50,869 nucleotides of DNA, from positions 1-50,869 of the IMG/VR virus record IMGVR_UViG_3300044974_000745; one strand, written 5' to 3'. The notes under the pieces were generated by a model. That model was not told where the DNA came from. It made no database searches and worked only from the letters and a program-made list of their open reading frames with translations. Numbering within the stretch: position 1 is the stretch's first letter; every line of letters starts with the position of its first letter. The position numbers were made by a program, and so were the translations under genes. Below are positions 9,779 to 18,468 of the stretch, piece by piece. The stretch is from a virus.

Positions 9779-10950
9779 TGGAAGATAGATTGTTTAAAAT
9801 AAGAATTTCACCTGAAAATATTAAAGGGGATTTAGTTCCTGTGAGATATATTCTAAATGAATATTCTGAAGTACTTCCATTTGACCCATGTTGTCAATTA
9901 ACAGGTGATACTGTAACAGGTATAACTACAGGAATTACTTTTACATATACCTCTATGACAGAATTATTGTCGGGAGGTACTGAAGGTGAATCACTTTTAA
10001 ATTTAACAATCCCAATTTTTTTAAGCGAAAATATTGTTGATATTGGTTATTATAATGTATTTGACGGATTTGTCCTTCAAAAAGATACCTTAATAAATTT
10101 TTTATTTAGTGCAGATACTATAAATCCATATAGGTACTACTTTTTTAATACATCAGATATTGAATTTAAAAAATTTCTTGAGTTTTGTGATTACCAAATT
10201 AGTTGGGGTGACGGAACACCAATTCAAGTGGTTACATCAATTTCACCAAATTATTATTATCATGACTATGTACAAGATGGTGAATATGAAATTGTAATGT
10301 CAGGTATGAGTCCTTGGGGGTCTAATGTGATTAAAAAAACAATATATGTACCTTTTGACAATGTTACAATTGACAATCCAAGTGGTGAAGTATTTTTCAT
10401 ACCAAGTGGGGGTAATTGGTCAGGAACTCCAATATCATATGATTATATTTTTTCAGGTGATTCATATTGTGAAAATGATTTCCCATGTTGTGATTTTACA
10501 ACAGTTCCATTTTTAGTTACAGGATATACTTTCTCAAGGGTAAACGATTTAGAGGTATATGGTAAAAAAACTGATTTAACTTTAGGTAAGTTTAAACCTG
10601 GTGTGACAGTTACAGGGCCTAATGGTTCTGAAGGTGTTTGGTGGGGTCCATCTCCTGATGGATTATATACCGCCTATACAATAAATAATATTAATTACTA
10701 TGATTATGTGGATGGCTCAACGGTATTTGTTGTTGAATCATCTGGTTGTACAAGTGATTTGATATGTTCAGCAATTACAAAAAATGAAGTTTTAATGAAT
10801 GTTATTTCAGAAATTGAAGTACAATCAAATGTTTTTGCGGAAAGAGGTAAAAATACAGCTTTAGAATATATCCAAAGATTAGGAGAAGTCAGGAATATGG
10901 GACAACTTGATAACTATGGTTATGGATTTTTTAATGTTATAAAAATATAA
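9778..10950 (+). CDS. PKD-like domain tail protein (390 aa)
   Basis: Residues about 137-190 carry a PKD-like beta-sandwich signature: ISWGDGTP, then YYHDYVQDGEYEIVMSG, matching the usual WGDG...Y.H.Y...G.Y.V pattern. PKD domains occur in extracellular Bacteroidetes proteins and often act as spacers or carbohydrate-facing modules. The C-terminal 55 residues (EVQSNVFAERGKNTALEYIQ, then RLGEVRNMG) look like a separate helical piece that may attach the protein to the baseplate. Four cysteines flank the central part (DPCCQL, FPCCDF). The start overlaps the previous stop by one base. A virion surface role is inferred. Confidence 0.65.
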   Translation: MEDRLFKIRISPENIKGDLVPVRYILNEYSEVLPFDPCCQLTGDTVTGITTGITFTYTSMTELLSGGTEGESLLNLTIPIFLSENIVDIGYYNVFDGFVLQKDTLINFLFSADTINPYRYYFFNTSDIEFKKFLEFCDYQISWGDGTPIQVVTSISPNYYYHDYVQDGEYEIVMSGMSPWGSNVIKKTIYVPFDNVTIDNPSGEVFFIPSGGNWSGTPISYDYIFSGDSYCENDFPCCDFTTVPFLVTGYTFSRVNDLEVYGKKTDLTLGKFKPGVTVTGPNGSEGVWWGPSPDGLYTAYTINNINYYDYVDGSTVFVVESSGCTSDLICSAITKNEVLMNVISEIEVQSNVFAERGKNTALEYIQRLGEVRNMGQLDNYGYGFFNVIKI

Positions 10951-10956
10951 ATTCAA

Positions 10957-10964
10957 TATTTATA
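10957..10964 (+). promoter_or_regulatory. Candidate phage promoter element (TATTTATA)
   Basis: An exact TATTTATA, overlapping a TATAAATA (10961-10968), lies in the 39-base gap after the PKD-like gene. It ends 25 bases before the next ATG, the most conventional promoter spacing among the copies seen. Confidence 0.45.
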
Positions 10965-10989
10965 AATACGAAAGTAAAATTATTTTAAA

Positions 10990-11898
10990 ATGGCAACAGG
11001 CACATATGGTACAATAAGACCGTCAGACGTTTCACCCGAAGATGTTGATATAATAATGTTATATACTCCATCAAGAGACGAAACCAATAATTTTGTTTTA
11101 ACAAAATTAAATTCGGTTTCTTTATTGAGACCATACTTTAATAATGCTCAAACAGGTGGAAATACTGATGTTGAAGTTTTAGGTGGGTTATATAATTTAA
11201 AATTACCATCAGACCAATTTAACAAACTTGGGATTTACACACTTTATTTGAGACCGACTGAAATAAGAACTACGATTTTAGATTGTGGTGTTTTATCTGC
11301 TTTACCAAATGTTAGAGGTTTAGTGATAGATTTAAATGCGGTACCCGCAGAATTTAGGAATAGATTTATAAATCAAGGATTAATTGGTTACAGAATTGAA
11401 TATCTAAATGATAATGGTACAAAGATACCAAATTTTTTCAGAATAATAACATCATGTTTTTATTGTGAACCTGTTGTACAAAATTTAACAAATACTACGG
11501 CAAAGGCGGTTAGATATAGATATACTGATAATAATACAAATTTAATTTTTTGTACTCTAACCCCATCTACAGCACCTACAAATAAACCAAACGCTATCCC
11601 ATATATTGGGCAACCAAATCAAAATGTTGTAATTACAAATACTTTTTTTAATCCAATTACAATTGATATTGAAATTGCTGACCAAGATTTTTCAACTTTA
11701 GCGATTGCTCTTTATGGTAATCAGACCAAATCTATGGATGATGGAATTTATACAATTTACGATTCAAGTAATAACATTTATAAGCAATATAACTTGTATG
11801 AAATCAGAGACCAATTTAATAACTTGTTATATGAAGTGAGACAAGATAGAGGTAATAACATTGATTTTAGTAAAAACTTTACAAATATAACTCAATAA
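10990..11898 (+). CDS. Tail structural protein, unknown family (302 aa)
   Basis: The protein begins MATGTYGTIRPSDVSPEDVD and is a soluble, beta-prone protein with a short Cys pair (CFYC) near residue 155-160. No domain is recognisable. It is the first gene after the TATTTATA element at 10957 and its stop overlaps the next start (TAATG), so it probably opens a transcription unit that continues through the 1006-residue and SprB-repeat genes. Baseplate or adaptor function is inferred from position only. Confidence 0.6.
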   Translation: MATGTYGTIRPSDVSPEDVDIIMLYTPSRDETNNFVLTKLNSVSLLRPYFNNAQTGGNTDVEVLGGLYNLKLPSDQFNKLGIYTLYLRPTEIRTTILDCGVLSALPNVRGLVIDLNAVPAEFRNRFINQGLIGYRIEYLNDNGTKIPNFFRIITSCFYCEPVVQNLTNTTAKAVRYRYTDNNTNLIFCTLTPSTAPTNKPNAIPYIGQPNQNVVITNTFFNPITIDIEIADQDFSTLAIALYGNQTKSMDDGIYTIYDSSNNIYKQYNLYEIRDQFNNLLYEVRQDRGNNIDFSKNFTNITQ

Positions 11899-14800
11899 TG
11901 GCTGTTAATAAATTTGTCTGTCCCCCGATTTCAGCAACTGGAAGTGGTTCATTTTCAGATGATTTAGTTGGTTTCCAATTAGTTCAAGGGGGAGGACTTA
12001 CTCAAGGTAATTTTGAATTTACAGTTGGTGTTACAGAAAAAACCAATAGAGAATTTTATACTGGTGTTTTTTCAGACCCAGTGAATTTAAAATCTATGGG
12101 TGTTGAAAGTGTTGCACAATCTAAAGTAATATTTGAAAACAACTTTAAAGTATATCCAAACTATGATTTAAGTGAGGTTACTAATTTTACGTTATATGGT
12201 TCAATGACGAAGAGAATTTCTACGTCTGTTACAACTATTATAAATTATTTTCCGGCATCATTAGAAATGCAGTTTATTGGTATTAATTACACAACAGGAA
12301 CAACAGCTTCTAACGTTGTATTTAATTCAATTGAAAATACTACAAAATTTGATTTAGATTTATCAAGAATTAGGAATCCATTTGGTATTGATTTCACAGT
12401 AAACTCTACGAGAAATTTATCCCTTAAAGAAGTTAAAGTTTCGCCTTTAAGAGATATGACTATTGAATATAAAAAATATTCTTTATTCTATTTGGGTAAT
12501 GAATTTCCTTTAATATTATTACTATCAACAACATCTCTTACATCTGGTTTATTGACGATATATGTTAAGGGAAATCCATTTTCAGGTAATACTCAAATAT
12601 ATAGTGATATTATAGTTAGACCTAATGATTATGAGGTTAATAAAGTTTTTAATGAAAGTTTAGATGATGTTGAAAATTTTATTTTAAATAGAAATTCAGT
12701 TCCTAAATATAGTGCTCAATTTAAAATACCTCAAATGAGTGATGGGGGTCAATACTCAGTAACGAGTACATTTATTACATGGCCACTATCAGGAAGATGG
12801 AACTTAGATATTGTGTCAAGTACTTTTACAACATACTTAACAAAATTAAATGCGATAAGTGAAGATTTTGATTTATATCGTACAAATTTAATTGCTAGAT
12901 TTTTAACTACTGATGCGTTTAAGGAGTTTGATACTGTCGGACAAAAAATGCAAAAAGTTTTACAAATTTATGGTAGAAGTTTTGATGAGATAAATAAATT
13001 CATTAATGCATTGGCGTTTATGAATTCTGTTCATTATAATACTGGAAATGATATACCATCACAATTATTAAAAAATTTAGCTCAAACTTTGGGTTGGAAT
13101 ACCGCAATTTCACCAATTAGTAATGATAACTTTTTAAATTCTGTATTTGGAAGTACTGATAGTGGTGTGTCTCATTTTGCAGGTTTACCAACACAACAAA
13201 CACCTGATGAATTAAATTATCAGTTTTATAAGAATTTAATTTTAAATTCTGCATTTCTTTTTAAATCAAAAGGTACAAGAAAATCAATTGAAGTTTTATT
13301 AAGATTAATTGGGGCACCTGATGCTCTTGTTGAATTTAATGAATACGTTTATTTGGCAGACCAAAGAATTAATATGAGTAGTTTTGAAACACAATATGCT
13401 CAAATTTCGGGAGGTACCTACTCTCAAGAAATTCCTATATTAAATCCTGCTGAAATTTTCACTATTTTTGGGGTTCCTTATACAGGAACAACAACTACTA
13501 CTTCATATGAAGATGTTAATTTTGCTATTTCGGAATATCCTATAGATGATGAAGGATATCCGTCGGTACCTGAACCAAGTCAAAGTTATTATTTCCAAAT
13601 AGGTGCTGGATGGTTTGAATCCACACCTAAACACAGGTCACCTGAACAAATAAATTTAACTAATGCTGTGTTTACAGGTTCAAACCCAAATTATCAAACT
13701 AGTTTAATACCATTTTCATATGGTCAAATTTATTTGAATAGATTTAGATATTTTCCTTATACAAAATTAGGTTTCAATTTAAGAGAAACTATAGATAATA
13801 ATAAAAGTTGGACTAACACCGAAATAGGTCTAAGAACAAATTTAGATGCTGGGTATAATTCAAGATATGTTACAGATGATGACCGTTTAGTTTTAAATGT
13901 TAAGAATACTGAAATATTTTTAAATCCAGCTCAAGGACTTGCTTATGACGTGTGGTACATGTCAAGACAATATAATTATCCAATCCCAAATCAAGGATTG
14001 AAATATATACCACCAACACCATGTAACCCAAATCCTGTTTCCAACTATCCTATCAGGGGAGGAGTTGACTGGACGGAGATTAACCCTAGACCGGGAAGAA
14101 AAACATTTTTTGAGTTTGCTCAAACTTTTTGGTTTAATATGATTAATGTTAGGAATAGACAACATATCAGTGATGGTAAGACAGGTGGTTATCCAACATT
14201 ACAATCAATATATTGGAAATATCTTCAATCAGAAGAAAATATTGGTATTGCTAATGATAACTTTACATACCAAACAATGATTCAGTATGTTGAAGGGTTA
14301 GGTGATTATTGGGTTCGTTTGATTGAACAATTAGTTCCTGCAACGACAATTTGGAATACTGGTTTAAAATATGAAAACTCAATTTTCCACAGACAAAAAT
14401 TTGTATATAGAAGACAAAGTGGTTGTCAATTAATACCTATCCCTTGTAATCCATGTTCACTTACTGCTAATATTTTTAATAATGATTGTCCTGTTGAATC
14501 TGTGGAATGTTCTAAATATCCTTGGATGGTTAGTACTACAATACAAGATTTTACAGGTGTTTTAGGAGTTTTACTAAATAACTATTTGACCACAAATGGG
14601 TATATTTTGAATGATTGTGTTGCTAACAGTTTAAATACCGAATGGTTTGTTGACTTAAGATTTAATGATGTACCTGTAGTCACTGAAAGTTTCTTTAATG
14701 GTATTGGTTATAATACACCAGGATTGAGTACTCCAACAACTACTGATTGGGATAATGGTTTAGTAAGTGCTTTAGACAGTTTATCTTCACTTGGTTATAG

Positions 14801-14918
14801 TTATTATTTAACAAATGAAGATACCATAATTATATATGGTACCGTGTGTGGTTTGGATTTAAATGATTTAAATTTCAAATTGAACATAGGGATAAATTTT
14901 AATATATTATGTAATTAA
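11898..14918 (+). CDS. Large baseplate protein with tail protein gpI-like segment (1006 aa)
   Basis: The middle of this protein (about residues 385-480) contains LLKNLAQTLGWNT, then YQFYKNLILNSAFLFKSKGT and RKSIEVLLRLIGAP. The KGT...SIE.LL...GAP pattern is like that of P2 gpI-type and related contractile-injection baseplate proteins, which link the wedge to tail fibers. The N-terminal 380 residues and the Cys-rich C-terminus (CQLIPIPCNPC) are not recognised and may be fiber-docking domains. It lies directly before the SprB-repeat adhesins and overlaps them (TAATG). A role as fiber-attachment baseplate protein fits, but the family link is from one motif region and is moderate. Confidence 0.65.
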   Translation: MAVNKFVCPPISATGSGSFSDDLVGFQLVQGGGLTQGNFEFTVGVTEKTNREFYTGVFSDPVNLKSMGVESVAQSKVIFENNFKVYPNYDLSEVTNFTLYGSMTKRISTSVTTIINYFPASLEMQFIGINYTTGTTASNVVFNSIENTTKFDLDLSRIRNPFGIDFTVNSTRNLSLKEVKVSPLRDMTIEYKKYSLFYLGNEFPLILLLSTTSLTSGLLTIYVKGNPFSGNTQIYSDIIVRPNDYEVNKVFNESLDDVENFILNRNSVPKYSAQFKIPQMSDGGQYSVTSTFITWPLSGRWNLDIVSSTFTTYLTKLNAISEDFDLYRTNLIARFLTTDAFKEFDTVGQKMQKVLQIYGRSFDEINKFINALAFMNSVHYNTGNDIPSQLLKNLAQTLGWNTAISPISNDNFLNSVFGSTDSGVSHFAGLPTQQTPDELNYQFYKNLILNSAFLFKSKGTRKSIEVLLRLIGAPDALVEFNEYVYLADQRINMSSFETQYAQISGGTYSQEIPILNPAEIFTIFGVPYTGTTTTTSYEDVNFAISEYPIDDEGYPSVPEPSQSYYFQIGAGWFESTPKHRSPEQINLTNAVFTGSNPNYQTSLIPFSYGQIYLNRFRYFPYTKLGFNLRETIDNNKSWTNTEIGLRTNLDAGYNSRYVTDDDRLVLNVKNTEIFLNPAQGLAYDVWYMSRQYNYPIPNQGLKYIPPTPCNPNPVSNYPIRGGVDWTEINPRPGRKTFFEFAQTFWFNMINVRNRQHISDGKTGGYPTLQSIYWKYLQSEENIGIANDNFTYQTMIQYVEGLGDYWVRLIEQLVPATTIWNTGLKYENSIFHRQKFVYRRQSGCQLIPIPCNPCSLTANIFNNDCPVESVECSKYPWMVSTTIQDFTGVLGVLLNNYLTTNGYILNDCVANSLNTEWFVDLRFNDVPVVTESFFNGIGYNTPGLSTPTTTDWDNGLVSALDSLSSLGYSYYLTNEDTIIIYGTVCGLDLNDLNFKLNIGINFNILCN

Positions 14919-17059
14919 TGTCATCTTGTGGATTATCAACAATATTAAGTATTACTGGTGATTGTCAATCAATTAGTACAGGCGCGTTTTTTTTAGAAAT
15001 CGTTGGTACTGCTCCTGATTATACCATTGTTTGGAATTACCCTTATACATCAACAATTCCTTTAGGACCCGGTGTGACAACTTATTCTCAAGATAACTTG
15101 TCATATGGGACGTATACTTTTACAGTTTACGATTCATGTTCACCATCAACTAGTTTACTTGTAAGTGTATATATTTCATCGGGAACTTGTGTTTCAATTT
15201 TAAATGAAATTAGTACAATATGTGGGTTAAACAACGGAAGTTTAACCGCTAGTACTTCAAATATTTATGGTACCCCGTCTTTTTATCTTTATGAGACAAC
15301 TAATGGATATATTTCATCAGGTAGTTCATTCACAAACGAATTTTCTTTTAATAATTTAGAATCGGGAATATATTACGTTATTGCTGATGATGGTGGGGGT
15401 TGTACAGGTAGTACTCAAAGTTGTGTTATAAAAAGTTCAACAACTGTAAGTTTTGGATTATATGTTGTTAACGATTCGGCATGTACACCAAATCACGGTA
15501 AAATTTATGTTACAGGTTTAACAGGTAATCCACCATTTACTTATTTATGGTCTAACGGTGAAACAACAAATTTCACTTCAGGTTTAACTGCAGGGTCTTA
15601 TTCTGTAACCATAACTGATGGTACAGGATGTTCTCAAGGGGTTGGAGCTGTAGTTGGTTTAGTTCCTTCATTAGGATTGGGTTCAGTGATGTCAGTAAGT
15701 CCTACTTGTTTTAACTCCGATGGCGAACTTACAGTGACTATAACAGGAGGTACTTCACCATATTATTTTTCAGGGTCTAATGGTGATAGTTCAATAACAT
15801 TTAGCAATTCATATTCATTCACTAATTTAAGTGGTGGTTATTTTAATGTTTATGTTGTTGATGCTGGTTTATGTAGTTTAAACGTAAGTACATCAATTTT
15901 AACACCGGGTGGGTTTAGTTTAGTTTCTTTAACTACCGGAGATTCTCTTTGTGGTAATAATATTGGTCGTATTGATATTACATTACTTGGAGGTTCACCA
16001 CCGTATGTTTATTCAATTACAGGTACGTCAGGAAATGTGACAAGTATTAGTTCATCAAGTCCTAATTATAGTTTTACAAATTTATCTGCGGACATATATA
16101 ATTTACAAATTTCGGATAATGGACCTTGTGTTTATTATGATACAATAACTATTAATTCAGTTAATAGCTTTGACTTATCATTTAATGTTACAGGGGCAAC
16201 CTGTGGGTTAGATAATGGTTCAGTAGAGGTGTCTTTAAATGGTGGAACTGGACCATATACATATGGTATTAATGGTTCATCTGTTGTAACATCTCAAAGT
16301 GCTGTTACGTTTAATAATTTATATTATGGAACATATTTAGCAACTGTTACCGATAATACAGGTTGTACTATTAATGAATGGGTTGTGGTGACAAACACTT
16401 CAAACATGGATTTTATAGTTTCAAGTGTTAATCCTACATCAGGTAATGATGGCTCAATATCTGTTTTTATTACAGAAGGTACTCCATTATTTAATGTCGT
16501 TTGGAGTAATAATGTTAATGGGCAAACTGGATTGACTGTTAATAACTTAACTGGTGGTACATATACTGTAACAATAACTGATAGTTATGGATGTATATTA
16601 TCAAGAACTATAGATTTGGTAGGTTATAATACGTTAACTTCTTACGAGGTATTCAACATCTGCGATTCCGTGTTTAATGATGAGGGGGTCAATACCAAGA
16701 AAGGTCCACTACAAATGTTAAACGAAGGTTTTTATGATTTAACAACTGGTGATACTATATGTGTTTTAAATTCTGCAATTTTTATTGCGCAAGTAAACGT
16801 AAGTGGTGTTACAACTGAACAATCTTTCTATACAGGTTATACTTTGAATGACTATCCTGCTGATAATCAATTTTATGATGTTGTAGAAACGTTGATTGAA
16901 AATATTCCTGGAATTGATAATGTTATTACTGACCCTATAAATAATTTAATTACAATAAACGCTGGATGTACTGACCAAACTGTGAATTTTGCAGATGTTT
17001 CTGTAATAATTACATTAAAAATTGATTATGATATTTCTTGTGTTGAATGTGCACCTTAA
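14918..17059 (+). CDS. SprB-repeat adhesin-like tail protein (713 aa)
   Basis: The protein is built from about seven beta repeats of 60-75 residues (roughly 10-85, 98-170, 182-240, 257-322, 335-408, 422-485 and 500-565). The best copies follow the SprB repeat pattern: Cys, then NDG or NNGS, then V.ITGGT.PY.Y.WSNG, then GL.AGTY.VTITD..GC. SprB repeats are a hallmark of Flavobacterium gliding adhesins and related Bacteroidetes surface proteins. The last ~145 residues form a different domain containing a TKKGPLQMLNEGFYDL segment and further Cys. Overlap with the previous gene (TAATG) and a 12-base gap to the next SprB-type gene tie it to the tail operon. It is most likely a receptor-binding or side fiber, acting on the host surface (inference). 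Confidence 0.8.
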   Translation: MSSCGLSTILSITGDCQSISTGAFFLEIVGTAPDYTIVWNYPYTSTIPLGPGVTTYSQDNLSYGTYTFTVYDSCSPSTSLLVSVYISSGTCVSILNEISTICGLNNGSLTASTSNIYGTPSFYLYETTNGYISSGSSFTNEFSFNNLESGIYYVIADDGGGCTGSTQSCVIKSSTTVSFGLYVVNDSACTPNHGKIYVTGLTGNPPFTYLWSNGETTNFTSGLTAGSYSVTITDGTGCSQGVGAVVGLVPSLGLGSVMSVSPTCFNSDGELTVTITGGTSPYYFSGSNGDSSITFSNSYSFTNLSGGYFNVYVVDAGLCSLNVSTSILTPGGFSLVSLTTGDSLCGNNIGRIDITLLGGSPPYVYSITGTSGNVTSISSSSPNYSFTNLSADIYNLQISDNGPCVYYDTITINSVNSFDLSFNVTGATCGLDNGSVEVSLNGGTGPYTYGINGSSVVTSQSAVTFNNLYYGTYLATVTDNTGCTINEWVVVTNTSNMDFIVSSVNPTSGNDGSISVFITEGTPLFNVVWSNNVNGQTGLTVNNLTGGTYTVTITDSYGCILSRTIDLVGYNTLTSYEVFNICDSVFNDEGVNTKKGPLQMLNEGFYDLTTGDTICVLNSAIFIAQVNVSGVTTEQSFYTGYTLNDYPADNQFYDVVETLIENIPGIDNVITDPINNLITINAGCTDQTVNFADVSVIITLKIDYDISCVECAP

Positions 17060-17071
17060 AATTTAGGAAAA

Positions 17072-18439
17072 ATGATATTAAAAAATGAACCAACATCTTA
17101 TTTGACGGCGAACACGGAATGTGGAGTTGTTTATTCATTTCAGAATGAATGTGAACCTATTACTATATACCCATTGGGTGCTGAGTGTTTTGTTACTGAT
17201 GTTAATAAAATAGGTAATCATGATGGTTCTATTTATATAAATGTAACAGGAGGTACACCTCCTTATTTTATTGTATGGAATAATGGTAATTATGGTCCAT
17301 ATATTAATAATTTAGGTGTTGGTACATATACTGCGGTTATTGTTGATTATTACGGAGATTTTTCAAGTACAACAACTTGTACTGTTTTACAACCAACATT
17401 ACCACCGTCACCAACTCCAACACCCACACCGTCACCTTTACCAAACACTATTGATTTTTGTTTACAATTAAAATTAAAAAATTGTACTATCACTAACTTA
17501 CATTTTAATCCAAATGGTTCTTTTAATGGACAATTCGCTTGGATTGATGATTCATCAGTTTATTCAATTTATTGGGACGGAACTAAATGGGTGTTAGATT
17601 CATGGACTTGTTATACTGTAATAAATAATAACCCATCATCACCACCAATTACAGGATGGTCAATTTTGGGAACTACAGGTTCTGTTACGGGGTATTTAGG
17701 TTCTTGTGCGTCAATATCATCACTTAAAATGACCATAACGACAAATGACCCTGTTAAAGGTTCTGATGGTAATATAGTAATAACTGCAAGTGATGGAACT
17801 TCACCATATCTATACTCAATTGATGGTGGTACATCTTATCATTCTTCACCAATCTTTAAAGGTTTAAAATCAGGAATTTATGCTGTTCAAACACAAGATT
17901 TTGTTAGTGATATTGTTTACGATTCCATAACATTGAAAACTCCACCACCATCAAAAACATATTCAGTTTCTTTAAATACTGTATCAAGAATTTTATCTTA
18001 TACATTAACAACATACTCTGTTGAATACACAACAACAATTAATGTGTACCCAACTTTACCAAGTGGTGTGACAATTAATTTTGATTTGGCACACACTAAT
18101 GATTCTGAAGTTTCACCTTCACTTACATCGTCAACAATCTCAACAAGTAGTGTTTTAACTAAAAACATGGTAATTGTTCCACAAACAACAACTGTAACAA
18201 CAGGTGAGACGGTAAATACTTTAGTTTTATGTGGGTCTCAAACAGTTTATTTAACTTCTGAAACTGATTTATGGAATTTACAAACTTTAAATAATACTGA
18301 TAGTTTATATATTACTACAACTACAACTAAAATAAGGAATACTAATGACATATGTTATGTTTCTAATTCAAATGATACTTACTCTATTTATAATGTTACG
18401 ATATTAGGATGTAGTCCATGTAATGTGATTGTTAATTAA
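17072..18439 (+). CDS. SprB-like adhesin with Pro/Thr linker (455 aa)
   Basis: Residues about 45-105 are an SprB-like repeat (NHDGSIYINVTGGTPPYFIV, then NNLGVGTYTAVIVD). A linker at about 109-125 (SPTPTPTPSPLP) joins it to a middle domain with Trp-rich segments. A second, weaker SprB-like repeat follows (about 225-285, KGSDGNIVITASDGTSPYLY). The C-terminal ~165 residues are Thr/Ser-rich and beta-prone and end in a CSPC pair. It probably forms a tail fiber with the preceding SprB-repeat protein. No signal peptide is present, as expected for a virion protein. Alternative: a decoration protein. Confidence 0.7.
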   Translation: MILKNEPTSYLTANTECGVVYSFQNECEPITIYPLGAECFVTDVNKIGNHDGSIYINVTGGTPPYFIVWNNGNYGPYINNLGVGTYTAVIVDYYGDFSSTTTCTVLQPTLPPSPTPTPTPSPLPNTIDFCLQLKLKNCTITNLHFNPNGSFNGQFAWIDDSSVYSIYWDGTKWVLDSWTCYTVINNNPSSPPITGWSILGTTGSVTGYLGSCASISSLKMTITTNDPVKGSDGNIVITASDGTSPYLYSIDGGTSYHSSPIFKGLKSGIYAVQTQDFVSDIVYDSITLKTPPPSKTYSVSLNTVSRILSYTLTTYSVEYTTTINVYPTLPSGVTINFDLAHTNDSEVSPSLTSSTISTSSVLTKNMVIVPQTTTVTTGETVNTLVLCGSQTVYLTSETDLWNLQTLNNTDSLYITTTTTKIRNTNDICYVSNSNDTYSIYNVTILGCSPCNVIVN

Positions 18440-18456
18440 AAAAATTAAAAAAAGGA

Positions 18457-18464
18457 TATTTATA
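18457..18464 (+). promoter_or_regulatory. Candidate phage promoter element (TATTTATA)
   Basis: An exact TATTTATA preceded by GA lies 4 bases before the ATG at 18469. If it acted like a -10 element, the transcript would be nearly leaderless. The context GGATATTTATAC resembles the copies at 38695 and 46340. Confidence 0.4.
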
Positions 18465-18468
18465 CACG

